NCBI RefSeq assembly: GCF_026745355.1
Contig: NC_079206.1
Location: forward strand, 40,262,307 to 40,326,306
Direction of reading: 5' to 3'
Origin: Beta vulgaris subsp. vulgaris
Lineage: Eukaryota; Streptophyta; Magnoliopsida; Caryophyllales; Amaranthaceae
DNA length: 64,000 nucleotides
Within the stretch, counting starts at the first letter, position 1. Each line of letters starts with the position of its first letter. Positions 1-10,821 of the stretch are shown here, piece after piece. A program made the translations under genes and the position numbers. The notes beneath the pieces are model-generated. The model saw only the letters and a list, made by a program, of their open reading frames with translations. It searched no databases and was not told the origin of the DNA.

Positions 1-350
1 TTATACCCAACTAGTTAATATCCGAGCAATATTCAGATGTTAAATTAATATATAAGCAAACAATTAGACTTAAAAACCAAATTCAAATTTCCATAGCGGT
101 CATTTTATAAAGCTATTTGATCAATTACACTACATTTTTAATTAGCTTAAACATAAAGATAGATGTTAACTAAGAACTATGATTGCCGATGCTATCGTTT
201 ACTAAGAATGACCAAATTAAATTGTCAAATTTATAGAATGTTTTCAACAAAAAGACTCTGTCAGTTTAGGAAAGAAGCTCGCCGATTTAGGAGGAAAGTC
301 TGCTTTAGTGGCTTAGTTTAGTATAAAGATGATGAAATGGTCTTCATTAC

Positions 351-3300
351 CTGAGCCTCGATCTCATCTCCAAGGAACGGAAGCGAGGGTGGAAGCTTTC
401 AGAGTCTACTCCTTTATTCCAAAGACGAATCTGATTTTCTGTTATGTTACAGAAAAAATATAAACGATCAGAAAAATACGAAAACAAATTCTTAATCCAC
501 GTGACATGTAAGGCATTAATGAGGAGATAAGGACAACGGCAAAGTGATATTACATAAGTTCAAAATGCTAAAAGTACAATGTTCATACTTATGAGTAACA
601 TAACATGATTATACCTGCAGCTACCTTTGCTGCCAAGAGATCCTTTGCAATAGCAGCTGAAGGTACAAGAGTGAGGTCAGCTGCTTGGTGGAGGAACTCT
701 GGTGAAGGCAAGATATGAGAGGGTTTAAATATTAGAGCTGCAATGCTTAGAATACACTGCAATATATTTCAGATAATCAAAGAACCACTTACTTATGACG
801 AGCCACATTGGTTTCACTAACCAACTAAAAGTGTACCTTGGTATATACCTGTACGTGCAGTAGTATCAAAATTTTCAGATATGAAAATGTCAAACTATTC
901 GAGGCATTCTGACGTCGAAAGACTAAGGAAAAAATAGGAACTTACACAGGGACATGAGTATGATATGACATCACTATTGGAACGGACAACATTTTTGCAA
1001 TGGCAAGCGCACCAAATACCTACAAAATAGAAGGGTTTCTGCAATTACTCATTGATAGAGATTATCTAGAGTCACAAAGTCCAAAAAAAGGCACTCATTG
1101 GTACCCCAAAATACCATGATTCCAGGAGATGATGCATGTATGATATCAGGCTTAAATGCTGCAACCTCTGAGATTATTCTGGGACTCAGGGCTAGAGAGA
1201 GAGGCACCTTCTGATACCATGGGCAGGGAAAGCTGCAGAGTCACAGAAGCAGTATTATATCTATGAGGACATAGATAGCTGAGAGAATACAGACATCAAG
1301 CACCATAGATCAACATAAAAACAAGTCCACATCATGACAAATCAAACATTCTCATGTACCGAAAAACAAAAGCATAAAGGCAAACACAAAGAAGATTTAT
1401 TTTTCAAACATCTTATACTCTACTAAAGTGATGGCTCTCTTTAAAAGCATACCATAGTGTGATTACAACATCCAAAACATACGCAAGGACTATGTTATTT
1501 GGCCTCTTCATTTTACCTCAAGCACCCATGCCATATCATTGACATTCCTACATGGATGCCGACACTTGTGTGGTTTTATACAAAAGAAAATTGAAATTAA
1601 CAAACTTTTTGGGTTATTATATATTCATGTGTGGCAAGGAAATGGATACGGAGTTCATTTTGCTTTAACTTCTTTTAAGACGATAAATTTTGGTTTCTAT
1701 TTGCAACATGTGCAAAACAAGCCTCTTAAATCACTATAGTATTTAAGGGGGCGTTTCTTAGATAATATTTATGGCTGGGAAACGAAATCGGATAAAGGTT
1801 TCCGTTATTGCTTGTTTGGTTTGAGAGGTTGGTAAATCGTTTCCGTTACTTGATGTCAACCAATACCACCGAATTGATACCACTCCTAAGACTCAGGTAA
1901 CAGTTTTCATTACCTTCCTCAATCATTATCTAGGGCTCTCACCTCACATTCTTCCTGACACTCTCTCTCTCTCCTCTTTGATCAGTCTACTTGCACTACC
2001 ATTTTATTATTCCTCTGTTTTTCTAGGACGATATTCTTTCTCCTCTTCTCTGTCTCCATAATCATGATTTTTTTCGAGAAATATCCAGATGATGCTATAT
2101 TGCTATGTAACGACACATCAATCTCTACTTTGTATTTTATTTAATTAATTAGTTTAATTTTTTATAGAAATAATAATGCGATATTGTCACCTATTCTGAT
2201 AAATTTATCTACATACTGGTATAATGTATTACATATAGTTGTCAAATAAATATACTTTGTAATTTCATAGCTAGCCAAGCAACAAGAAAAACAAGTTTTT
2301 AGTAAGTGATTCCATTACTTCATTGAACCAAACACCTCATAAAAGTAACAATTACTATTACCATTACCATTCCTTTCCTTATACAATTCCATTCCCTTCC
2401 CATTCCACAATATTGAAGCAACCCCCCCCCCCCTTTAGGGTGTTTCTTCCGGAATCACTAAGAGCAAAGTGATACTGATATGGGAGATAAGAAAGAAGGG
2501 AACTTCTAAAATATCCTTACAAAACATCTGATTTCATTTAGTTCTACCAGAATAAGCTAATCTAGTTGGCAAAGTAGGCCCTTTTAGAATCGTTACTTGC
2601 AAGGCGGTTAATTTACAAATAATCTCGGGACATTTCAACTGTTGACAACACCCATGTCAACTAGATCACACTTGTGCAAGGTTTGTTTCACGAGTCATGG
2701 CATAAAAGTGAATTTTCATGCATTTCCAACTACCAAACCCATGCAAAAAGGAACAAAAAAAAAAAAAGATATGTTCAAACTTGTGCCCTGAGAAGCAGAA
2801 ACAAGGAACGAGGTAATGCCTCTTATTATTCCATGATCCTGCATCCCACTTGCATATGGAAACCAAGACTTGATGTAGAACAAACGAGAAGTTTGCAAAG
2901 CACAGCCTATGGAATCTTGACAAGATAGACATTGTTGTTGGTTCCGTCAAGCTAAAGTTAAAAGGTTAGACTAAGCTTTCTACCCACTGAATTACCATGC
3001 AAGACGAGTAAATACTAGTACTAACAGCACTGGAAGCATGAGAACATCTCAAAATTCCAGAATAATGACACGGTTACACATTAATTCAAGTAACTAGAAA
3101 AGCCACAATTCATGGAAGAAAAACCTATCAATTTCAACATCAAAGTAAGAGCAACAACCTTCGAGATCCAATTAATTTTGCACCATAGAACTCCTCTGGC
3201 ACTCCTTCATGCGTTGTTACAACCATCACCTGGGAAAGAATAATAATCACTATTGTGTACGCCATGTACCCAGCAAATTGGTTGGCAACAAATTGACACT

Positions 3301-4679
3301 TTTATACTTCCATAGAACGAATTAACAACACTATGATATTAATAACCATATTGACCCAGAAAATCTGAATATCAATATATTATAAAGGTCATTAGCTCTA
3401 TCGAGTTTTGTGTAGAACAGTAGAACACTACCAATAAGCTGCAAAATTATATACTTTGATCCTCATTCTACCACAATTTTGTATTTTTGTTAGCCAGAGG
3501 CAAAATAATGACAATTAAATGTTTGAGATGATTAAATTCACTAGCAGTCAAATAAAATGTTTTTAGCTTAAATGTAGTTGTTGGCAAAAGAAAACAATAA
3601 GAGTTGTTTTGCAAAAAGTGTGTTTGGTAAGGTATTTTTTGCAAAAAGTGTATCTTATAAGGTAGATGTCATAAAAAAATAATAAACAAGTATTAAGATC
3701 ATACCTCATCACCCATTTCGCGTAGGTATTTAATAAAATTCTGAAACCTATTTTTATATCCAGAAACATAACTGCACAACAACAAAATGGAAAAAAAAAG
3801 AAAAGGATGAGTATCTGAATATTAATTTCTTGGGTTGATCAACGATATTTGAACTAGTATACATCATCATTGCCTACATAACTTATTATTAATGTCATAT
3901 TCAGTAGCAATGTACTCAAATCAATGCAATAGTGCTCCATGTAACTCAATAAAATAAAAATCCCACCCCAAAAGACATATTAAAATCCCACGAACACTTG
4001 CTTAATTCTCCAAAATTACAATAGAAGAACTTCCTTCATATGAAAAACTGTAGCAAATTGATAATTAATATAGCAAAAGAGGCCCTAAATTAACCAATGT
4101 TCTAAAGGAACCATCTTTTCATCCAAGAACCACAGCAGCATAGTCAATTAATAACACAATTAAAGAAAACCCCAATAATCAAAATACATTTCAGATCCAG
4201 ATATACACAAATCTAAAATCAACTTAAAACATAAAGAAAAAATGGAAGAAGATAACAAGTTCACTATAGTCAACTGAACTGAAATTGCAGCAATAATTAT
4301 TAGTAAAAAAAAAAAAAACAAACAAAATAGAAGACGTTGACTTAAAAGATACTAACGCAAAAGGAGATGGCTCAACAAAAAGAGCAATCCGACGAGGTCT
4401 AGAAGTTTCAGCGTCTTCAAGAATAGGTATCTCTTCTTCTTCACTCTGACTCAGCTCACTAATGGCCATTTTGCAGGGTTTAACTTTAAAACTATGAAAA
4501 ACCCTTTTCGAATTTAGCACCTTAGATGCCAAAGATCTAGTCTTGGAGAGATTCCAGCAAATAGGTTTTGGTGTATGAGAGGGAAAATAGCAGGAGAGAG
4601 AAAATGAAGAAGAGGAAGAAGAGCAGTTAGGAGAATTACAGGAGAGAGAAGGTCTTATAGAGAGAGAAGTTGTCATCAT
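351..4679 (-). CDS. SQD2: Sulfoquinovosyltransferase SQD2, exons 1-8 (3' part outside window)
   Basis: Product: UDP-sulfoquinovose:diacylglycerol sulfoquinovosyltransferase, the last step of sulfolipid (SQDG) synthesis in the chloroplast envelope (family knowledge). Eight exons join in frame with GT-AG borders: 4357-4679, 3705-3771, 3159-3229, 1115-1232, 946-1019, 793-848, 615-698 and 351-438, about 293 codons. The family usually has about 500. Residues 1-90 are Ser-rich and then basic, like a chloroplast transit peptide. The GT4 N-terminal domain starts near residue 97 with RRIALFVEPSPFA. Later exons encode YVSGYKNRFQNFIKYLREMG, THEGVPEEFYGAKLIGSR, HASSPGIM, VMSYHTHVPV, YIPRYTFSWLVKPMW and RLWNKGVDSESFHPRF, all strongly SQD2-like. 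The start is the first of two adjacent ATGs. No stop or frameshift is visible, so this part looks functional. The donor at 350 leads into an intron that leaves the window. Recognition is from memory of the family, not a search. Confidence 0.93.
1747..2433. mobile_element. Probable MITE in SQD2 intron 3
   Basis: A block inside the 1.9-kb third intron starts AAGGGGGCGTTTCTT and ends with the rough inverse (C run followed by TT). Next to these ends are imperfect inverted GTTTGGTT motifs and TTCC/GGAA-rich stretches. It has no coding capacity. No clean target duplication was found, so the superfamily is open (PIF/Harbinger-like or hAT-like). The rest of this intron shows nothing recognisable. Confidence 0.4.
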
Positions 4680-5034
4680 GGACAGTTAATAATAATATAA
4701 GAAAGTATATGTAGGAGATGTTGTTTAACTTGCTGTGTGGGGGTTCTTTATTTGATTTTGATAAAGATTGTGCGAATGTAAGGAGTTATCTTCTCACACC
4801 AGGAGGAATCCAAGGGCACCTCACCCAAAGGATATTCTTAAGTTGGGAAGAGTATAATTGAACATAATTTGGGTATATGCCTATGCTTACGTTTGTTGAT
4901 TCAAATGTATAGGGATGGAAGATTTTCAAGGAACATCCAAATTTAAGTCTTCTAACTCAATGATACAGCATACATATACTCCAAAAATAAATGATACTTT
5001 ATATGTAGTCTTCGGGCTTGTATATAAAAAATTA
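4680..5034. other. SQD2 5' UTR and promoter interval
   Basis: This gap of about 355 bp lies between the SQD2 ATG and the left end of MULE-1, so it must contain the 5' UTR and proximal promoter. It is AT-rich. Apart from the P1BS site I see no clear TATA box or other named element. Confidence 0.5.
4830..4837. promoter_or_regulatory. P1BS phosphate-starvation element upstream of SQD2
   Basis: GGATATTC is a perfect match to GNATATNC, the site bound by PHR1-type MYB factors; it also matches on the other strand. It lies about 150 bp upstream of the SQD2 ATG. SQD2 is a known phosphate-starvation gene, because sulfolipid replaces phospholipid. The match is seen directly; its use is inferred. Confidence 0.6.
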
Positions 5035-5099
5035 CAATCTGATTTATGTAGACTCGATTTACATTAAAAACATTGTAGACAAGTTCAGGCACGTGACCC
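5035..5099. repeat. MULE-1 left terminal inverted repeat
   Basis: Sixty-five bases starting CAATCTGA and ending CAGGCACGTGACCC align with one gap to 45872-45937. Of about 14 mismatches, about 11 are C/G in the MITE against T/A here, which is the pattern left by methyl-cytosine decay. The repeat contains an imperfect palindrome near 5051-5080. Confidence 0.7.
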
Positions 5100-5730
5100 A
5101 CAACATAATACTCATTCCCACTTTCCAAAATCATCGATTTTTTGTCTCTGCGATATTTCCAAATTCAAATATTCTCTCGCTCTAAAATTTCTGCAAATTA
5201 TTTTCTCTCTTCATCCAAATTATTTATAAATTTATACAAACCTAAATTTATGTACACGTCTTTGAGAATCAAAAATATTATTCTTATTTGATTCAATAAC
5301 TGTAACACTATATTGATTCGAAATTGATTCTTCAGTAATTTCTTGTTCAATTGGATAACAAACTACGAGAAATTCATGGAAAATCCAGGTTTAATTGAGC
5401 AAATAGATCTGAATCAGAGTATTGTAGCATGTAATATAGACGACTTAAATCGGAGCATTGAAACACTCGACGACGAACAACATCACAATTCAATCCAACA
5501 TGAGCATCAAGATCTAATCGTAATAGATCTCATTAATACACCAAGTTTTGAAGGTAAAGAATAACATCCAAGTCAATAATTTCATTCGTTTAATTAAGCA
5601 AAGCAGTAACACTATAATTTTTTGTAGAAAATGTGGAGCAGTTTCAGGTGAGCTCGAAAATTAAGTTAATGAGCAATATGCTATAGTATCAACTGATGAA
5701 TCTGATTCAACTGTCATTCCAGATAAGTTT

Positions 5731-5871
5731 TTTTTTTTAAAGGTAAGATGAAGTCCCTTGCAAGAAAGGGGGGAAATTGGGGATCCCTCCTTGCAAGGGG
5801 TGAGACTCGATCCCTTAACCTCTAGGATCGGAGGTGATGCCAATACCACTAGGCTATCACATGCTGCTCTT
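5731..5871 (-). mobile_element. tRNA-derived SINE with target-site duplication
   Basis: Read on minus, the head near 5865 holds an A-box-like TAGCCTAGTGGT and a B-box-like GGGATCGAGTCTC, as in tRNA-derived plant SINEs, and it ends in an A run. Flanking copies ATTCCAGATAAGTTT (5716-5730) and ATTCCAGGTAAGTTT (5872-5886) form a 15-bp duplication with one mismatch. It sits in an intron-like part of MULE-1. It is not a functional tRNA gene, as no cloverleaf is complete. Confidence 0.8.
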
Positions 5872-5969
5872 ATTCCAGGTAAGTTTAATAAAACACTATA
5901 TCATTCATACATTAACTACATTGTATATTAATTATATCATAAAATAGATACACTATATTACACACAAAG

Positions 5970-6680
5970 ACATTAGATAATACTAAAGAAAAATTATGTA
6001 CACTTGTGGAACACAATAACACAGAATAGTACACAAAAATACTATATCATATATAGATACACTATATCAGACATAAACAGGCTGTAACATATGTAGAAAA
6101 TATTACGTACACTATTAAACACAAAACTTAACTAGTACACAAATACACAATATCACACACACATACACTATATTATAAATAAATACACTATATTAGATAT
6201 ATACACACTATAGCATATGTAGAAAATATTACATACACTATGAAACACAAAAATGAACTAGTATACAAATACACTATATCACACACACATACACTATATC
6301 ATAAATAGATATACTATATCAGACATAAACACACTATAACATATGTAGAAAATATTATGTACACTATAAAACACAAAAATGAATAGGTACACAAATACAC
6401 TATATCACACACACATACACTATATCATAGATATATACACTATATCAGACAGAAACACATTTAGAAAATATTACGTACACTAAAACACAAAAATGAACTA
6501 GTACACTAATACACTATATCACACACACAAACACTATATCATAAATATATACATTATATCAGACGGAAACACATTTAGAAAATATTACGTACGAAAACAG
6601 ATTAGAGTATACAAATACATATATTATATCACACATAAATACACTATATCGTAAATAGATACACTATTGCAAAAGTGAGA
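5970..6680. repeat. Tandem array, about 115-125-bp units, in MULE-1
   Basis: About 5.5 imperfect units. The marker AGAAAATATTACGTAC recurs near 6095, 6222, 6347, 6463 and 6577, giving periods of about 126, 125, 116 and 114. Each unit contains several copies of ACACTATATCA. The array lies between the N-terminal coding part and the FAR1 domain. Confidence 0.85.
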
Positions 6681-8689
6681 AAAATATCTTAATCGTTTAT
6701 AACAGGTTCAACTGAACAATCATTGAATAAACATAAAATTGGAGGAGTTTTACTTGGTCAAGAAGACCAACTTTGGATGATATACATGAGCTATATTGTC
6801 AGCATGCTGCTATAGTAGGCTTCAGTGTTAGAAAATCCAAAAACAGAAAAAAAAAGGGGGGCGTCAGTGGTGCATCAGAAGTACTACATGTGCTCTTCTC
6901 AAGGGAAAAGGAATACCAAAAGGAGAGAATATTACATACATAATCATACATGATAGCAATTCAAAACAAGGGAACACCTTAAAGAAGCAAAGGACAAGAA
7001 GAGATATGATCACAAGAACTAAATGTCCTGCTCTAGTTAGAGCAAGAATGAACCTTGAAGGACAGTATGAGATAGTGCAGCATGTTATAAAACACAATCA
7101 TTCACTTACTAGTGAACCTAAACGACCTTCATAGATTTAAGCGTCAAATGAGTGATCCAAAGCAACAAACCATAAAAGTTATGCAAGAGTGTGGACTAAG
7201 ACCAATAAATTCGTTCAGATACATGAGTACAAAAGTTGGTGGTGAAGATGTATTGGGACATTCCATGAAGGACCACTACAAGTGCTGCTATAAAATCAAA
7301 ATAAAACCAATTGAGGGAAATGACTCGCAAAATGTTGTTGATAACATTTATGAGCAGATGCAAACAGATAGTAACTTCTTCTTTAGAGTAATGTTGAATG
7401 ATGAAAGAAAGGTTTGCTACTTGTTTTGGAGAGACTTTATGATGCGTGAGGACTATACAATCTTTGGAGATGTTATGGTTTTTTATAATACATATAGGAG
7501 AAACAAGTATAATCTCATTCGTGCACCATTGGTATGAATTAATAACCATTGCAAAAACACAATGTTTGCATGTGCATTTCTTGCGAATGAGACAACAACA
7601 TCATTGGAATGTGTTTTTGAAACATTCAAAAAGTCAATGAGAGGTAAATGTCCAATAACTATATTCACTGACCAAGATGCTGCAATTGCAGCAGGAATAA
7701 AAAAGGTACTGATGTTTATATGAATTTCCACAATTTCTGTTATATACTATTGCATGAGCAATAAATATTATTTAAAAACTACCTATATGAACTTATTGAC
7801 AAACTTTCCCAACCTCAAGACCTATGCTATGTTTATGGCATTTTGAGTCAAAATGCAAATTAACGATTTGGATTGATGAAGGCAGATAGGGAATTCAAGA
7901 ACATTTTTCACAAGTGTCTGAGTGGTTGCATTACAAAGACAGAATTTGAACAAACTTGGACCACAATGACCAAAAAATACAAACTAGAAGATGATGGTTG
8001 GCTCCAAAGATTGTATAGTTTGAAAGAAAAATGGTGTACAACATTCAACAAAGATTTCTTCTCTGCCGGATATCATCTTCACAAAGAAGTGAAAGCTCAA
8101 ATCATGTTGTTGGGTTTAAGGCAACCAAAATTACTAGCTTGACTGACTTCTTTTCAATATTCCAAGAAACTGTAAAAAGGTGGAGAAAACAGGAAGAAAG
8201 GGATAATTTTAATTGTACAAAGAGATGAGTCCACATTAAAACATGTTGCTTATTCACTGATACACATATACTCTTTTCAGAGATTTCGAGGAAGAATTCA
8301 AACATGCAATGGCATGTGCAATTGGAATAGTTGGTACACAAGGAACATTCTGACATACAGTGTTTTCCTCAATGGTATTAATGGTTCTTCGCAACAAGTC
8401 TCCTTCAATTACCCAGAGAAGATAATTGAGTGTGGATGCAAAAATTTCAAAGAATCAGGCTGGTTGTGTTCTCATGCCATAAGAGTTCTACACTTGCATT
8501 ATGTCCAAAAAAATACTAGAGAAATACATATCATCAAAGTGGACAAGATTTGCAAAAGAAGACGTTTGGGAGAAATTTGATAATGAAAAGAGAGAAAAAG
8601 AAGAATTAAACAACTTCACACCATGGAGACTGCACATGATAAGAAGACATGTAATTAAGTTGTGCAATTTTAGTTTATAGAGTATAACA

Positions 8690-8960
8690 AACAATAGTAC
8701 ACTATATCATATTAAAAGATATTATATCACAAAGAAATATACTATATGATAAACACAAACAATATGAATAACACTATTGCAACACACTATATCATACAGA
8801 AATACACTATATATTTGTCTAATACTATATCAACTGTACAAACTATAGCACACATAAATACACTACCATATCATAACGAAATCCACTATATGATCTATAA
8901 ATACACTACAACACATAGTAACCCACTATATATTTGTCTAAATACTAACACATTCATGCC
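8690..8960. repeat. Second ACACTATATCA-rich block in MULE-1
   Basis: Irregular repeats of ACACTATATCA and CACTATAT lie between the SWIM segment and the coiled-coil tail, probably in an intron. This is the same motif as in 5970-6680 and in the MITE at 45940-46421. Confidence 0.7.
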
Positions 8961-9185
8961 ACAAAGGTTCTACAACCTCATATTAAAGAGCCATAGAATA
9001 GAACTAGCTACAGCAGTGATAGAGGAAAGTTTCAAAAAAACAAATTTAGAAGTTGAGGAAGTAGTAAAGATTGAAGAAGCAAAAGCAGGAGCAGAAAAAG
9101 CTAAAGCTCATCAGAAAACATTGCAAAAAGCAGCTACAGTATTACAAGCTAATGAAAGTCAAGAAAATAATGCACATCCTTTAGG

Positions 9186-9188
<3 letters not shown>

Positions 9189-9219
<31 letters not shown>
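9189..9219. repeat. (TA)n microsatellite at left border of MULE-2
   Basis: About 31 bases of TA repeat directly before the MULE-2 terminal repeat. A much longer (TA)n lies beyond the other end, so the insertion target was probably TA-rich and no unique target duplication can be read. Confidence 0.9.
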
Positions 9220-9220
<1 letters not shown>

Positions 9221-9265
9221 GGGTCGGATCCGCTGAAAACCAAGACAAAGCTGAAAACTGAAAAC
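9221..9265. repeat. MULE-2 left terminal inverted repeat
   Basis: Shares GGATC, TGAAAACC and GCTGAAAACTGAAAAC, in the same order and spacing, with the reverse complement of 35306-35351. Similarity fades inward; scattered CT-rich leader sequence follows at both ends. Confidence 0.8.
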
Positions 9266-10821
9266 TTGAGATCTGGACCGTTGGATCAAACAAACTAAGA
9301 TCGCGTGGCTGATATTTTCACCATACTGAAACTTAGGTCTTTTTTCTTTTCAAGAGCACAAGCACGCTTCTCTCTCTCCCTTTCTTTCTCCCTGAATCTC
9401 TCATGAAATTTGGATCTGCCGCAAGAAAAATCTAAGATTTATGATTCAAAGTCATCCGATTCAATTTAATCGAGATTAAAAGGAGTTATTTCACTTGCTA
9501 GCTTCAATTTCAGTTTTCGAAATCCCTAGCTATCGAAATCCCTAATTTTTCGATTGCTCTTAATTTCGAAATCTGTAATTGATTGAAAATTGTTGAAGAT
9601 TTGAAGCTATTGATCCAGACTAATACGGAAAAAAAAGGTATTTTCGATTTGTACTGGTGTCTTTTTTCTTCTGATGATGTTTTCCTGTCAGCTCATCAAG
9701 TATTACAAATTGCCTCTGATATTATGTTATTGAGGAATCTACATTCTTTGAGACTCTAGTAATAATTTCACAGTTTACTGTTTCACAAAAACTTCACCAA
9801 GGTTCCTGACTTAAGCAGTTTCATCCTCAAATTGCGTTCATATGGTTTGACTACCGAGACCAAGATCTGATTGTCTTTGTGTTATGATGCATTAAAGCTG
9901 TGAAGTTGGACAATTTTTGTTTTTGTAATTTCCTATTGACGATAATTAAGACTAAACAAAAGCAGCTTCAAACAAATAAAGACAATATTTCAGTTTATAG
10001 AAAACATAATTATGCATTTATTTAGTTATGAAATATATCAACATATGCAAATTCCTACTAATTTTCCTAAATTTTGGTAGTTGGTGTTTCAGAGTTCAGA
10101 ATTCAGATATAACAATGCACTTTTGAGCAACTCACAATTTTATATATACATTACAAGTAATTAAAATACAAAAAATAAAGTATTATATGGGTAACTTATA
10201 CATTGATAAGGGTAACTAATAAGATGATTTGAGCAACTAATGTTTTATATGTACATAACAAGTAAATAATAACACACGTTACATTGACTTGATTACACAA
10301 AGGATAACTTATACATTGATAAGGGTAACTAATAAGATAAGTTGAGCAACTAAAGATTTTACATTGACTTGGTTAGATAAAGGATAACTTATAGAAAGAT
10401 AAAGGTAACTAATAAGATAATTTGAGCAACTAACGATTTTATATATACATTATAAGTAATTAAAATACAAAAAGTAAAGTATTATATGGATAATTAAAAT
10501 ACAAAAAGTAAAATATTATATGAGGAACTATGCAAATTCCTATTAATTACATTGACTTGGTTCAGTTAAACTTGTTTAAACATGTAATCTTGTAATCCCA
10601 GTGGAGTAATCTATTTACTTTTAGATTAATTTAAGCATAGTTTGGGATGGCCTATATGATGTTAATAAGACATCACAACTAATCTCCAACGTTGTTTATA
10701 TTAATGTGCATGTCATATGAAAATGTCATAGACAAGTTCCAATAAGTCTAGATATGTCAAATTTCAGTTTACTAAATCATCATTGATTTATGTTCTTGTT
10801 GTTCCAGTAATCTACAATAGA
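9266..10821 (+). other. MULE-2 subterminal and leader region of the transposase
   Basis: A CT-rich stretch near 9360-9400 resembles a plant 5' UTR. It is followed by about 1 kb without coding signal and the repeat block at 10130-10560. A possible splice acceptor (TTGTTCCAG) ends at 10807, just before the likely transposase ATG at 10822. Confidence 0.45.
10130..10560. repeat. MULE-2 private repeat block 1
   Basis: Three or more imperfect copies of a phrase with GGTAACTAATAAGATAA, TTGAGCAACTAACGATTTTA and ACATTACAAGTAATTAAAA. It lies upstream of the transposase. Confidence 0.85.

Larger units (their letters stand above)
5035..9190 (+). mobile_element. MULE-1: degenerate FAR1-type Mutator-like element, right end missing
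   Basis: The left terminal repeat (5035-5099) matches the left terminal repeat of the MITE at 45872-45937 (about 51 of 65 positions), including an identical CAGGCACGTGACCC. It is followed by a broken FAR1/MULE/SWIM transposase gene. The coding similarity stops at a (TA)n run next to MULE-2, and no right terminal repeat was found on either side of MULE-2. MULE-1 therefore looks cut by that insertion or by a later deletion. Confidence 0.75.
5376..9190 (+). pseudogene. FAR1-related MULE transposase (MULE-1), broken
   Basis: Likely start MENPGLIEQIDL at 5376. A FAR1-type zinc domain is read at about 6771-7130 and ends in KHNHSL. The region linking to the transposase is at 7112-7537. The MULE transposase core is about 7440-7710, with TDQDAA intact, but the usual FDTTY first catalytic Asp is replaced in DVMVFYNTYRR. 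A further segment at 7873-8142 precedes a SWIM zinc finger, CGCKNFKESGWLCSHA, at about 8430-8490. A Glu/Lys-rich coiled-coil tail runs at 8970-9180. The parts lie in different frames with stops, and long non-coding repeats separate the exons. The tail ends at (TA)n where related proteins continue. It is non-functional. It could once have been a domesticated FRS gene, but the terminal repeat argues for a transposon. Confidence 0.8.

Noticed and set aside
615..848. Degenerate SQD2 exon suggesting a pseudogene
   Set aside because: The apparent decay came from reading through an intron; splitting into 793-848 and 615-698 restores the expected protein and phase.
5731..5871. tRNA gene on minus strand
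   Set aside because: Box A and B are present, but the sequence is longer than a tRNA, lacks a full cloverleaf, has an A tail and is flanked by a target duplication: a SINE.
10783..10821. Transposase start at 10783
   Set aside because: The extra 13 residues are hydrophobic and unlike the family; a likely splice acceptor ends at 10807, so 10822 is preferred.
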